Shown here: positions 23,286 to 36,459 of the stretch, piece after piece
Numbering within the stretch: position 1 is the first letter of the stretch
Layout of the letters: each line of letters opens with the position of its first letter
NCBI GenBank assembly: GCA_018292915.2
Contig: JACVVK020000220.1
Span: 37,501-101,500 of the forward strand
Reading direction: 5' to 3'
Origin: Batillaria attramentaria
Taxonomy: Eukaryota > Mollusca > Gastropoda > Batillariidae
Length of the DNA stretch: 64,000 nucleotides
Position numbers and translations under genes: made by a program
The notes under the pieces: generated by a model
Told to the model about the DNA's origin: nothing
The model's database searches: none
The model's input: only the letters and a program-made list of their open reading frames with translations

Positions 23286-24436
23286 CTGTAACCACATCGT
23301 TCACGGTGGATTGTCTACACAGTGTACACTGACTGAGATTATGGCAAACATACTCCTTTGAAACCGCCAGCAGCAACACTGCCTTGCGAGGACTGCGTAC
23401 GACCCTGAATTGTTCGACAATATATGCAAAAACATTTTTGAAATGGCAACAGAAACTACATTTACTTTTTTATGAGTCAAATGTATACAACAGTGTTGTT
23501 TACTGGACTCACTTTGTTTGTGTCCTGAGGAAGGCGAAAGCCGAAACGTTGACCCGTGCCGTCCTTTGTGAAAGTAATGTGGTTTCTGTCCCTTCTATGT
23601 CGCTTTTATTCACTTTGTTTACCAAAAACATGTCGATTTTGATCTGCAGACAGATCAAGGTTTTTCCTTTTTGTGTTCCCTGATTTTAAAGAAATGCCAG
23701 TTCCGTCAATTCTTGTGTGTGTGTGTGTGTGTGTGTGGGCGCGCGCGTGGGTTTTTTTTTTTTTACGTCATTATCTTGTGACAGTTCAGACGTGTGCTAT
23801 TTATTGTAAGTAATATTATCCTTTTATGCGAAACCTTACCCTTTCTTTGAAAAGGTGAAGTGTGGCTTACGTCTGTTGAAAGAAAAAACCCTGCTTTTTG
23901 GTACATGTTTATAACCATTTTTTCCAAAACAGCACTGCCAATTCCCTTTTCTTTAATTGTCAGCCATAAAATGTCGATAGCAATTTGTTTCATGCAAAAG
24001 ATGTTTAAACAAATCACATAAACTTTGTGATAATTGAAGGTTTTATTTCTGACGACTGCTGGAAATTAGCTCCCCTGATTGTAGATTGTTTCCCTTCACT
24101 TGCCACCTCTGCTTGAGTCCTGCAGTCTGTATACATTAGGGATTTCATTAAAATATGCAGTGATTCTCTTTTGGGTGGTAATTGGACTGATTTTAGTTTT
24201 GGTTATAATTTTTTTTAGCCGCTACATAAGTTTCAAAGTTTGCTGAGACGTATCTTATTAAAAAGTGAAGTTTGGAATGGGTACGACTTAAGTATAGACA
24301 TGATTTGTTTGCTATAGTATAGAAGCAGTTAGTGCAAGGTAGAAAACTTTATGCAGCTTTCATTGACTTTTAGAAGGCCTTCGACTTCGGTTTCTCGGTG
24401 ATGTCTGTAGTCCTGTCTTATTTTCACTATTTATAA

Positions 24437-24610
24437 GGGGAGCCGGGGTGGCCGAATGGTAGAGCGCTGGACTTCCAATGCTCGGGTTGCGAGTTCGAAC
24501 CCCGGCTGGGGCCAGATATTTGTGCTTGCTTTTTTCATCGTTGCCCCGTCTTTGATATCACTCGTATGTGGTGGAAAAGGACGTTAAACTCCCAAACACC
24601 CACCCACCCA
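24437..24610 (+). mobile_element. Full-length tRNA-derived SINE with 10-bp TSD
   Basis: Flanked by CTATTTATAA at 24427-24436 and 24611-24620. The head is tRNA-like (GGTGGCCGAATGGTAGAGCG as A box, GCGAGTTCGAACCCCGG as B box), then a body with TTGCCCCGTCTTTGATATCA and a tail CCCAAACACCCACCCACC. It is the reference copy for the family in this window. Confidence 0.92.
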
Positions 24611-24708
24611 CTATTTATAATCGAGCTTGCTCTAGATGTTATGAAACACGGGAAACATGGTGCAGTTTTGTCTCCGGATCTTTTGGAGTTATTTACCTTA
24701 CTCTTTGC

Positions 24709-24885
24709 GGGTGGGTGTTGGGTGGGTGTTTGGGGATTTAACGTCCTTTTCCACCACATAGGGTGATATCAAAGACGGGGCAACGATGAAAAAGCCAGCA
24801 CAAATATTTGGCCCCAGCCGGGATCGAACTCACGACCCGAGCATTAGAAGTCCAACACTCTACCATTCGACCACCCCGGCTCCCC
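24709..24885 (-). mobile_element. Full-length SINE, minus, 11-bp TSD
   Basis: TTACTCTTTGC occurs at 24698-24708 and 24886-24896. Same family as 24437-24610 in opposite orientation, less than 100 bp away; each has its own target duplication, so these are two insertions. Confidence 0.92.
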
Positions 24886-24916
24886 TTACTCTTTGCAGAC
24901 GATATTGCCCTAATAG

Positions 24917-24993
24917 CGGGTGGGGGTGGGTGTTTAGGGGTTTAACGTCCTTTTCCACCACATAGGGTGATATCAAAGACGGGGCAACGATGT
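24917..24993 (-). mobile_element. SINE 3' fragment
   Basis: Tail and body only, ending at GGGGCAACGATG; third SINE piece within 560 bp. Confidence 0.75.
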
Positions 24994-26345
24994 TTAATGA
25001 AAGCTGTCTCGTATATGTAAGCAACAATATCTTATTTGACAAACAAAGAAGCTGGTTGCACTCTCAAAACACATAATCATGATTAACTTGACTACAGTAC
25101 AGAAAATGGAAATAATAATGATAATAACCAACAACACAAAAAGTGGCGAGATACATGACATTGGTACATGACAAATTGTAACGATCATATAACACTGATG
25201 ATGAACTCGTTTAGTGTAAGTGGGAATCATGCAAAAATCGTACTTCATAAAGCTTTTGTTTACTTCCTGTTCAAGCCGTAAGCTACTTTGCCCGGGGGAG
25301 GGGGGGGGGATTTCTCAAAAAGTCAGCTATGCAGACCGAAAGCAGTGAGATCATGTCTTGTCGCTTGATCCTCAAAATAAATTGTGAGATGATGATGAAG
25401 ATCATGAAAGTTAGGATGAAAACGCTATAGCCATGATTATAAAACGAAAGTTCGTTGTCACATTTAAAAATAGCTGATTCTACGACTTTATTTCAAACAA
25501 TGTACAATTTTTCCATTTATACAATTTATACAAAATGCAAATATCCAGAAAGTATAGCAGCTTAGACATAAGCTTAGTGACCTAAGCGCAAGTGATTTGA
25601 GAGCTTTAAGTGATATCAAACTTTCTATACGTCTAATAGCACTCGACACTGTCAGTTCACGAATTGAAGTTCTGGTCATCTGTTAAGTGTTAGCAAAAAC
25701 AACGTACTTGTCTTTGGTACTGAAGACAACAAATTGGGTTAGTGGTTAGAGGTCACCGAAAATATGGTGAACATCGTTTTGCCTCGTAATGCAGGTTACT
25801 TCTCGGGAAGGATGAAGCTTGACTCAGACAAACGCTTTACTGTTTTAACCAAAATGACTCACGCGGTTTCCTGGCTAAACCAGGAGTACTGAAACTTGCA
25901 GTAATACAAAATCTGTTCTTTTTTTAAATACAAATCTGTTCTTTTTTATTTCCGCAAGGTCGGTAAAAACAGTACACAGTACACAGAAAAAAAAATGTGC
26001 GCATTACTGAGATTACTAAAATTCGGATGAAAAACCCCTATTTGTGAGTTTGCATTTGACTGAAGTGAATTCATGTTTGTCGTGTTGTCGGCCAGTTCGG
26101 CAGAACTCGAGGACACCTGGCAAAGTGTAGAATGAATTGATTAGTGAATCAGCTTTGTATAAATTACGCCTCACAATACATGAATCCTCACACAAACATA
26201 CATACATCCACTCTCCCAGTCCTTGGCGAATTACAGATTGTTTGAAAATCAAGGTCACCAAACTGAATGATTGTGGGAAAATGTACCATGAGCCTAACAC
26301 GATACACTCGTCAACAGAAGTGAAACCCTTTTGTTTTGTGTTCTT

Positions 26346-29036
26346 TCAGTGGGCCTGTCGCTTCCTTGCCAGAATCTCATTAATTGGGACGTAAACGTCA
26401 TCCTCGGTGCTGGGCTCCTGGGCTAAAAGTGAATAGAGTAAAAATGGGCAGTGAATAAGGCTGAAATAGCAGTGACAAATACCAATCGAAAAGACAATCG
26501 TAAAGACCTCCACTCCCTTCCACCTTCCACGCGCACACAAACAATAGTAATTCAGACAAACTAACCATAACATACCCGACGTAAAATGAAAGTTTATAAT
26601 TGTTTTCGTCGTTTGAGAAAATGTTTGACTGATATATGTAGATGTACCTGGCTGGACCGGAGCAGCTGCCCTTTGCTGGTAGGCTGCTTCTGCGCGAGGT
26701 TCACATCCTTGTGGGATCTCTTCATTACCACCAGGAACTCTTCTAACGGCATCTCCATAGACGATGTTCTCGACCACTACAGCCCTGTCGCCGTGATCAT
26801 TGGCCACCATCACTGTAAAGAAAAAAAAAAGTAATTCGTAAAACAGGCTGAATTGTATACATTCTCTCATAAGGGTTTTTTGTTTTGTTTTTTGGATCAA
26901 GTCCAAAATAAAAGAGGAGCCGGGTTGGCCGAATGGTAGAGCGTTGGACTTTCAATGCTGGGGTTGTGAGTTCGAATCCCGGCCGGGGGCAAATATTTGT
27001 GTTGGCCTTTTTCTCGTCGCCCGGACTTTGATATCACCCTTACGTGGTGAAAAAGGACGTGAAACTCCCAAATACCCACCCCATCCACCCACTCGAAATA
27101 AAAGACGGAATACATGTACATGGATAGACACATACATTTAACTCACGCCAACTGTTTCATCACACGTCTCTTTGGCGGTTATTTGCAAAACAATAAAGCG
27201 AAGCTGGACTGCCGACAAAGAAATAGATTCTCTAGGTGAAACCAATGACCAAGGGGGAAATGCACCACTCTAAGAATCTGTGGGAACACCTATAACCTGG
27301 GTCTTGATAAAACACTTCTTACCTGCAGCTGCCTCAGCCTGTCTGTCCCATTGAATTCTGAGTTGTGACACTTCCCCGTTCTGTCTGAAATACAGACCGA
27401 CCAAAGCCGATTAGGGAAGTACCACATTGTTGCAGAACCACTGCGCATAAGCAGTTTCGTACCTGAGATACGTACGTAATTTAAAACACCGACTGCTGAT
27501 ATATGTCAAAATGACTATCATGTAACCCTAACCCTAACCCAGTATAACATGACTGGTTTGGACTAACTCACCTCACAACCGGCCGTCCTGCAACACAAGA
27601 AACAAGGCCATCAGTTACTTATTATCGCAAAAACTTATTTAAAAAAAAGACATTACTAAGATTTCTAGTTTCGACAGTGCAATGAGAAACGAATAAGGTG
27701 TAAGTATATTTCACATTCATAAGAATACAACTAACTTCTGACGCTGCTTTGACCGCAGCAAACTTCTTAAAAATTTTTAGGTGATGTAATTTTGTGTTGA
27801 ATGGTTTTCTTTTGAGAAGTACGTGTAAAAATAGCAGAAAATGTACCGTTTCTCCTGCCACAAAACCGGCAGACGACAAAGATGCTCACAGAAACAGATG
27901 CAATTACAACAACAGCTGCCGCCCCAGCTGATACGTGCGCAATAAGGACCCGAGTACTCTCTGTAAAATAAAACAAACTATTGTCATGCAATCTGATTCG
28001 AGATAGTTTAGCAGATTATATTCAAATAACGCTTTTATTAAACACCTACCTAATCAGTTTAACCAAGAAAGAAAAAAGTATCTGTGATAAATGTTTTCAG
28101 AAAAGCCACACAATTGTTTATAGATCACTTAAATGCTATGTACTAAATGCATCTAACTTCAGTCCTGTCTCACAATCCGCTTAATGAGTCTATTCCCAAA
28201 TACCCTATTACAAAAGACAAACGGATAAAAAAGCCATATTTTGTCACCTTGCGAAACAGACGACTCACCTTGCTGAGTGTTGTCTACTCCTGTCGACGCA
28301 GGCAGATGTGACTCAACTGAAAAAAAAAAAACCAAACAACACAAAAGCATATTAAAAAACACGAATGGAAGATGTCTAATTAAATCTGCAGATACCACTT
28401 ACAAAGAGAAGGTAACTGTAAAACTGAAAACGACGATAACTACTGGTGTAGAACTGTGACATATCCCGATACCACCTCATGCAATGGCTTGAACAGGAAA
28501 CCATTTATTATCAGTTCTAATTTTCGTTACTTTGTACAGTCCAACGTGTCTAGCGCATGTACCGCTGAAACGAGTTACATGAGAAACGAAAAAAATGAGT
28601 GATAAATAAATTCTGTAATTATACCGTTCAGGTGGAAATCCACATGTCCAGTGCCCACGTCAGTGGCAAGTTCCAGCCGCCATTTTCCCTCCTCCTCTTT
28701 CCTCACATTGTCCAGCCGGACAGTCAGGTTCAGGTCAGGCGGGGTCCCAGTCAGACTGCAAAAATTAATGGCCGTTTAACAAGGAACAAGGAAATATCAG
28801 AGTACTATTGTAAGCAGCTTACACGGAGAGTAAAATGTAGTGTTTTAAATTCCCTGTAATGATATGAAATACAAACGTCGAGGAGCCTGACTTTCACCTT
28901 TGACGAATACCATATCGATTCAGAACAGGAGGTATATAAATATTCAGTAAGGTTCACAACTGTATGTTTGTTTGTTTGTTGTTGTTGTTGTTGGGGTTTT
29001 TGTTTGTGTGTTTGTTTTGTTGGTTTTTGTTGTTGT

Positions 29037-29068
<32 letters not shown>

Positions 29069-30155
29069 AGGGAGGGGGGTGTTGTTTGGGGCAGATTGCA
29101 AGTTTAAGTGATGAAATGGTTCGACAAGTGTGTCTGCGAGGTGGAAAAGAACATTAAACACCCAAACACCCAGCAAGCCGCGACAAGGATGTCGATCGGC
29201 ATTCACGTACACCTACACAGAAAAGGTTGTATAGAAAATAATCAACAATAAACTTTATTGTTTTGAGGAGGTATATGGAAGTTAGTACTTTCTTTTGTTC
29301 TTTGAAAGAGAATTTTACTTTTCTTTGCTCGCTTCTTTGTATCTTTCAGGTTTGCCTTTTTTGTTGCTTAACTCTATCTCGTTCTCTATAAAATCAGTAC
29401 CATATTCTAACTTATCGCAAATATCCCATTGTGACATTTCAGAATAAAACAGGGGGTTGGGTGAGCGTTTAAGACTTTAATGTCCTTTTCCACCACATAT
29501 GGCTGATATCAAAGACGGGGCAACAAGTAAAAATGCAATCACAAGTATTTGACCCCAGCCGGGAATCGAACTCACGACCCGAACAATGAAAGTCCAATGC
29601 TCTACCGCTCGACTGTCCCGGCTGCCTGAGAATAAGACATACTTTTTTTATAAACTGGTAAATCTGAGAAGACGAAGTGTATATAACTATTCATTAGTCC
29701 AGAAAACAATACATCTTCTCAGTAAAAGCGATTACCGTATGCATTCTGAGGCGGTCGTGGTCTTGTCAAGTCCATCACTAGCAGGTGTCTTTGGTTTGCC
29801 CGCTTTTGTTGGTGGCAACAGTTTTCTTAGCCAGCAGTTGAGATACGTCCGTGTATATGACCGAACATAGAACGGTAGTTCAGCTTCCTGGCCCAGTGTG
29901 GCGACAAGCCTTTCTTCTCCCGCTGCAATTATCGGCGGACCTAGAATAAAACATCATCAACAACATTAACAACAGCAACATCAATAAGGAAGAGGAACAA
30001 ACGAAAATAGCGACGTGTGTTTGATTGTATATCAAATACTGAATTGAAATTGGATATCAGTTCACCTACACGCTAATGCGAATTTAGCACGTCAGACAAA
30101 ACAAAAAGGTGAGGAAACGACTTTTGTCCCCTCCCCCCCATCCCTCTCTTAGCCT

Positions 30156-30207
<52 letters not shown>

Positions 30208-33186
30208 CTCACGCATTCCCCATCACACCTCCCTCCCAGACCCGGAGAGCCGGGGTGGCCAAATGGTAGAGCGTTGGACTTGTAATGCTCGGGTCGTGAG
30301 TTCGTATACCGACTGGGGCCATATATTTATGCTTGCTTTTTCATCGGTGCCCCGTCTTTGATATCACCCGTATGTGGTGGAAAAGGACGTGAAACCCACA
30401 AAAACCCACCCTCCGACCCTCCCAGACCCAAACTGAGTACGCGACACCGACATCACAAAAATCGGCCTTGAAAAGTGAAAGAGGAAAGAAATAGACGGGC
30501 CTTCTCAAACAAGCCACAAGACAATTGAACTTTCTGTTTCAATTTAATAATTATTATTGATAATAATGATTTTATTTATAAAGCGCATATTCATATAAAA
30601 TTACATGCTCTAAGCGCTAACGAAAATTAAACAGAAAAAAAAAAACCCTGAGTTCCTCTAAGATTTCAACATTTCCTGTCCGAAACAATACTCACGATTT
30701 TTATTTAAAAAATTCATCCATTCCACAGTCTTTCAGCGTTGTTATCTAGCATCTGCCATCTGGTACTACTTCGCATACAACACTTACACATCCAAGTATT
30801 TCATATAGCTGATACTTACATCTGACCAGCAGTGTGGCAGTTTTGTTGTGACTAGCCCCTGGTGCCTCACAGCGAATGAGGCCAGCGTCCTGACAGCCCA
30901 CAGCAGGAAACCTGTATCGGATCTGTCCATTGCTGTAGATGCTGCCTTCCATCTCTACTCCGTGTCTGTCCAACAGGCGGGCAGTGACAGAAGGGTTGCC
31001 GTTCTCCCATGAACACAACACATCGACCGTGGTGTTGGGGTCAACAGTCGACGGCAGCTGACCGTCTGGTCCAGACAGGGTCAAGTTCAGAACAAGGGGA
31101 GGGTCTGTGAAAATGAGAGAGAAAAAACAACATGGAAATGTGGTGCCAGTTTTCAAACCGATTCTAAACCGGTCTATCACCGAGACAGCTTTTGGGTTTA
31201 ACAGGGTGGGTTGGGTTGGTGTTTGGGTGTTTAACGTCGTTTGCCACCACGTGCGGGTGATATCAACGACGCGACAACGAGAATAAGGCTAGCACAAATA
31301 TTTGGTCCAATCCGTTTTGGTTTTACAAACAGGCAAACAAGTTTACACAAAAGAACAGAAAAAGAAAAGAAATTCTATGTCTGTGTGTATGAACAGATGA
31401 CCCTGTAGGCGTAAGGACACACATTGAGCGTGGAGTCATGTTTGGTGTTTGTTTGGGGTACCCTGTTTGGCAAGTGTGCTAGTCTGTAGTGATTTTTGTT
31501 GTCAGGAAAGACCGTGATTTTCGTGATTTTTGTGTTATATACGTCAAGGTGCACGGCAGGCGGTCACAAAAACAGGCAAGCTGCCAGTGTAGCTAGGACT
31601 TTTTGCACAGAGGTGGAACACAAATGAGGCAAGCGGATTTGTGCGAACTGCCTCTCTGGCCTGAAGAGAAAGTAGACGTGCATTAAATTACTCCAGTGAG
31701 GCCTGAGCGGAAAGGAGACACATTCATTTTTTTCCAAAACCCCTGTCAGGTGCGTGCCTTTGAATGGTCTGTTCATGGTGGTACTTGTTTCTAGATTGAA
31801 GCATTTTTAGGGGTGACTGTGATGCCTGAAGCTAATAGGAAATATATAGGCATTATGAGGCCCTGTGTATTTGTGTCATGCCGTGCACAAGGAAATTACA
31901 GCTACTAAGTTTCCTAGAAAATTAGAACTAAACTAACTTTTCTGTAAAGTACAAACAGATACTACAATCTAGATAAAAGAGTTTTCGAAACCGAAATGTT
32001 AAAACAATTTACTATTTAGTTTTAATTTTATTCGTGTATTTGATTTGATAACGGGCTTCTATGCAAGAAATGTTTTAGAAGAAGAAGAAGAAAAAAAAAA
32101 AAAACATCCGCCATAAATTACAAGAACAAGGCTCCAACATCAATGGCATCGATAACAACAGCAGCACAAACATCCCCAACTGCAACAGCCGATGTTTAAA
32201 AAGTAGAAACTTACACAGTGTGTTAAAGGTATAATACTACCATTTTTATGTTCACCGATCGTTCTGAGCTGTTCTCGTGGTATCTGTTATCATACTACTT
32301 AGACACCTGGACAGTGCCAGCGTCTGTGATACTGGCACTGAACCAACAGAAGCGTACTCGATGAAGCGGTGACCACAACTGAGCGCTTCAGTAGTGGAAC
32401 AACAATCGTAGAATTTGAATGTTCGATTGTTCGCGCAAAGTGTCAGCAACAACTTTGTATCGCATTACTTAACAGTTCCGACCACCCTTGCCCACTATAT
32501 GACAAGACTTGTCAAAAAAAGAACAAACTGAACACCAGTAGGAGCCACTTCAAGCCACTATTAGACCAAGACCGCTGCAGATTGAATAATAGTGGATTGA
32601 AGCGGCTCCCAAGTAAAATTCGATTTTTTTAAAATGAGCTTTAAAGAGTCAAACGACTGTTCGCTAACCATTTCCATGTCGGCAGTACCACCACCACGAC
32701 CACCTTCATCATCACCACCAACAACAACAACACCAACGACGACAACAACAACTCATGTAAAAACCTTGGAACTTACACAGTATGTTGAAAGTGAGAGTCG
32801 CATCTTCCACAAATGGACTGTTTGCCGACCATTTCCACGTCGTGTTGTCGGTCCTGTCAACAGTACGGATAAACTGATACCATCCAGAGTCGTCGCTACA
32901 GTTACAGCTGAACGCCAGGGGCAATTGTTGGCACTTCCTTCCTTGATGGAAAGACTGGCAGAGAATTTCTGTCTTAGAATTCTGTTTCATGACCTGAAGG
33001 GCCAGTTGTCTGTGCTCCAGGAGGTGACAGTTTTCAGAACTGATCGTAAAAGGGAAGGTGACGAAGGTGTTTTCAGCTGCTGTGATAAACAGGCTGTCTA
33101 GAGTTGGGAAGCTGATACGCGCACCTTTTGAAAAAGGAACGTAGGGACTTTAGGTAACTATTCAAGACAAAGTACGCGCAGACTAT

Positions 33187-33281
<95 letters not shown>

Positions 33282-33364
33282 GCGCAAGCGCGCGCACACG
33301 ACGTTATAAAATAAATTTTAAAAAAACAAGACCTCAACCCCCCCCACACACACACACACACACA

Positions 33365-33411
<47 letters not shown>

Positions 33412-33744
33412 TCAACAACAACAAGAACAACAACAACAGCCACAAAAAACAACGACAAAACAATACAAACCAGCAAAATAATTTTTTAAAAAGAACAAAA
33501 CAAAACAAGAACGGACCGACGAACTAGAAACTTCAAACAACGAAGAGTACTTGACATGAAACAGTCTTCCAATTTTTCAAACAGCAAAGGGAAGAGAGAG
33601 AGAGAGAGAGAGAGAGAGCTGAGACTGACAGCTAGACAGACAGATTTAGTCGGTGTACATACATGATATTTCAGAGGAACCAGATCCCGCTGACAAAACA
33701 ACCACACCTATAACGATGTCAAGTAATTCCAGTGCCTTTTCCAT
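26346..33744 (-). CDS. Gene B: complete three-Ig single-pass receptor, 510 aa
   Basis: Eleven exons keep frame from ATG to stop: 33744-33663 (signal), 33124-32777 (Ig1), 31104-30820 (Ig2), 29940-29736 plus 28755-28625 (split Ig3), 28316-28269 (Ser/Thr stalk), 27960-27847 (TM), 27587-27572 (16-nt microexon), 27384-27323, 26812-26648 and 26422-26346 (cytoplasmic). Approximate residues: signal 1-27, Ig1 28-143, Ig2 144-238, Ig3 239-350, stalk 351-366, TM 371-393 (AAAVVVIASVSVSIFVV, then CRFCGRR). The tail carries NIVYGDAV, AAYQQR and DDVYVPINEI; the last resembles an SH2-binding site but misses the ITIM consensus at position -2. Ig3 has EEGKWRLEL where an F-strand cysteine is expected. It is type I by topology. 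Paired head to head with P2 and convergent with P1. TTTATT at 25944 (AATAAA on this strand) could be its poly(A) signal. The receptor role is inferred from architecture. Confidence 0.85.
26916..27095 (+). mobile_element. Full-length SINE in gene B intron, 10-bp TSD
   Basis: AAATAAAAGA at 26906-26915 and 27096-27105. It lies between two cytoplasmic exons, antisense to gene B. Confidence 0.9.
27572..27587 (-). CDS. Gene B 16-nt cytoplasmic microexon
   Basis: Sixteen bases lie between a TTGTGTTGCAG acceptor and a GTGAGT donor. They change the phase from 1 to 2, which is exactly what the next exon (27384-27323) requires. Skipping this exon would shift the frame of the whole downstream tail, including the YVPI site. 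The coded peptide is about GRPVVR. Confidence 0.6.
27847..27960 (-). CDS. Gene B transmembrane exon
   Basis: A 114-bp phase 1-1 exon begins ESTRVLIAHVS, has a 20+ residue Ala/Val/Ile run and then CRFCGRRN as a basic stop-transfer. The acceptor is TATTTTACAG and the donor GTACAT. It shares no visible sequence with the TM exons of gene C, P1 or P2. Confidence 0.8.
29452..29625 (-). mobile_element. Full-length SINE, unit B only
   Basis: Complete family member in the Ig3 intron of gene B. It is flanked by approximate AGAATAAAA/AGAATAAGA copies and missing from units A and C. Confidence 0.82.
30246..30415 (+). mobile_element. Full-length SINE, unit B only, TSD CTCCCAGACCC
   Basis: The CTCCCAGACCC word before and after the element matches the single site present in units A and C. 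It inserted after the duplication that made unit B. Confidence 0.87.
33663..33744 (-). CDS. Gene B exon 1, signal peptide
   Basis: An 82-bp exon, ATG at 33744, encodes MEKALELLDIVIGVVVLSAG and ends SEIS, with donor GTATGT. Compared with gene A it has Gly6Glu and Leu18Ser. It sits 540 bp upstream of the Ig1 acceptor. Confidence 0.77.
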
Positions 33745-34298
33745 GACTGCAAATAGAACTTATCCTCATCCAGAAGACATGTTACAACAACCCGACATTC
33801 ACTGATTCAGTCGCCGTTGTGACTTCCTGATCATGCGTCCACCGCGCCTTACAAATGCCCAATCACCATCATCACCATGATTTTGTCACTAGCAACTGTA
33901 AGCAAGTTATTTCCAACTTTCGCATCATGACTTATTCAACTCAGAGAAGGGTATGTCTGTACTTTGTAGTAACTGTGATTGGGTCAGAGGTAGATCAACA
34001 TGTGTTTGTGTGTTCCGGGGAATGTTTGCTGTTGTTGCTACTTCCCTTTAGACCATACTGAACAATTGTATTACCGTATAGAAACTACAGTTTGAGTTTC
34101 ACAGTCAACGAAATAATGACACCATGTGACATGTACATAGTCTGTTCATTCAGACCGTCCAACCACCGAATCAACCAACCAGCGAACTGGGCAGACAGGC
34201 ATATATAGGCGTACAGGCATGCAAACAAAGAAATACAGAAAGATCCAGAAAGACAGACAGACAGGCATGCAGGCAGGTAGGCATACATTCATACAGGC

Positions 34299-34300
<2 letters not shown>

Positions 34301-34376
<76 letters not shown>
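34301..34376. repeat. TTAG array, 19 units
   Basis: Nineteen perfect TTAG units. Unit A has only about three at the same position (near 9457), so the array expanded after the duplication. Confidence 0.85.
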
Positions 34377-35682
34377 GACTATACGCCGCGCAAGCTACTA
34401 AGACTGTTTCGCGGCAGGCAGGCAGGCAGATAAACAGAAATTAATACAGACGGACAGGCAGGCAGATAGGCAGGCATTCATACAGACGCACAGGCAGGCA
34501 TGTAGCTGGACATTCAGACAGGCAGAGAGTCAAGCAGGTAGACAGACACTCGCACAGGCAGACAGGCGGGCAGGCAGGTAGGCAGACATTCATAGAATCA
34601 AAGAGGAAGGCAGATAGACAGACATCCATACAGACAGACAGAAAAGGGGATGGACAGACAGGTAAACAAACAAACAAACAAACAAACAAACAAACAAACA
34701 AACAGTCGGTAATTTATGCATTTCGTTTGCACATGACAAAAACATTAACTAATAGCAACGACAATACTACTTACAGATTTCCTTCATTTAGACTCACAAT
34801 ACTCGCAGATAAAATTAAGTATGTCATTTTAATAAATCATTTAGTTCGATTAATTACACATGTCGATTCATACGAGATGAAACATGAGCGGGCCAGCATT
34901 ATACAGCCGGCCAAAACCGGCTAAAAGGGGACAAAGTACATGACCGACAATTATTATTTTTAGCGTTTGGGGAATCCGCCCACCGCCAGCCACAAGCGTC
35001 TTATCTCTGTTCTACTCAATGCTAACAAGCCAGGTGACTATACAACCGTGCCTCTCTCATTCTCGTTCAGTTTGTTGAACTGCCAAGACGTTGTGTAGAG
35101 AAAATCCCCTCCACAATTCAGTTCTCAAGAAATGTGTGTATGTCTGTGTCGAAAAGAATTCAGAAAAGACTTTTGTAAAAGCAGCCAACACCGACACCAC
35201 GCAACCGACGATGCGGTGGACGGGCAAACTTGAGTGTGGCGTGTTCTGACGCATTCATCGGTTCATCATGTTTTGCAGCTTGTAATCACTGAACGAACAA
35301 GTAAGTACAACCATCACGTTTATAACTCTCAAGAGCCCAAGTTCGACCACACTCTGTCCGCTATATGGTAAGACTGGTTAAAAGGAAACAACTGCACACC
35401 AGTAGGAGCCACTTCAAGCCACTATAACGTAAGGCGCGGACCTTCACCCGCTAGACCCGACACCACTGTAGATTGCATAATAGTGGCTGGAAATGGCCTG
35501 TAGTGGTCTGAAGACTTCAAGTAAAACTGCGTGTTTTTTGTGTTTTTTTTTGTGTTTTGTTTATTGTTGTTGTTTTTTGCGTGGCCTTTTCAGAGATATA
35601 GGCTGCACATGTAACGCATTTCCAAAAGGAGGATGCACGTTACTGAATGTACTGGTGCGTGTGCGTGAGAGCGTGCGTGGGT

Positions 35683-35771
<89 letters not shown>

Positions 35772-36289
35772 TGTGTGTGTGTTAGAGCGCAATATACATA
35801 TTTTTCGATATTTCCTTTTCGACCAGGAAATAACGACATCCATAAAAGCAAACCTTAGTTTAGATCAAGGTTATTTTCAATCCAAAAAGCTTCTGGAACA
35901 GGTTATTGGGTGGATTCTACAAAACACGTCTTAGTTGCGCGTTATTGCTTGTTGGTCTGAGTAATGATGATCCGCTGAGGGGTCTGTCCACATTCTATAG
36001 TCATTGCTTACAAAGTAACTCTTCAGTAAATTCAGCTCCTGATGTAATCCAGTCATAGAAATGTATCGAATGTGCTTGAACTGTGCTGAAGAAGACCCAA
36101 ACTGGGTGACAGTATTTTCCCTCGGGTATAACTGGTGCCATAGTGATGTCATTTTCCTGCTTACGCATGACAATATACTTTAAAAAAAAAAAAAAAAAAA
36201 CATATTTCCAGCGTGTTATTATTACAAACCGTAGGCTTCTCTGCTTTTCACCTCTCTTTGTTCACTTCCTTTTCTATGTACGGTATTTG

Positions 36290-36290
<1 letters not shown>

Positions 36291-36378
<88 letters not shown>

Positions 36379-36380
36379 GC

Positions 36381-36458
<78 letters not shown>

Positions 36459-36459
36459 A
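36291..36459. repeat. GT array grading into GCGT and GA repeats
   Basis: About 140 bp of GT/GC dinucleotides followed by about 26 bp of GA. All the Val/Cys, His/Thr and Glu/Arg-rich frames here come from it. Confidence 0.92.

Larger units (their letters stand above)
23286..26345. other. Convergent intergenic region between P1 and B
   Basis: Contains 3' flanks of both genes, a SINE cluster and no recognisable gene. Poly(A) candidates are ATTAAA near 24147 for P1 and TTTATT at 25944 and 25488 for B. A word at 24075-24106 is conserved downstream of P2 (46911-46943). Confidence 0.6.

Noticed and set aside
24437..24513. Possible tRNA gene
   Set aside because: It has A and B boxes but is the head of a SINE with body, tail and target duplications, and the cloverleaf is not supported.
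27523..27541. CCCTAACCCTAACCC, possible telomere repeat
   Set aside because: Only about two and a half units, in an intron; too short to mean anything.
34301..34376. TTAG array as telomeric DNA
   Set aside because: Four-base unit without the extra G of known telomere repeats, and internal to a duplicated block; an ordinary microsatellite.
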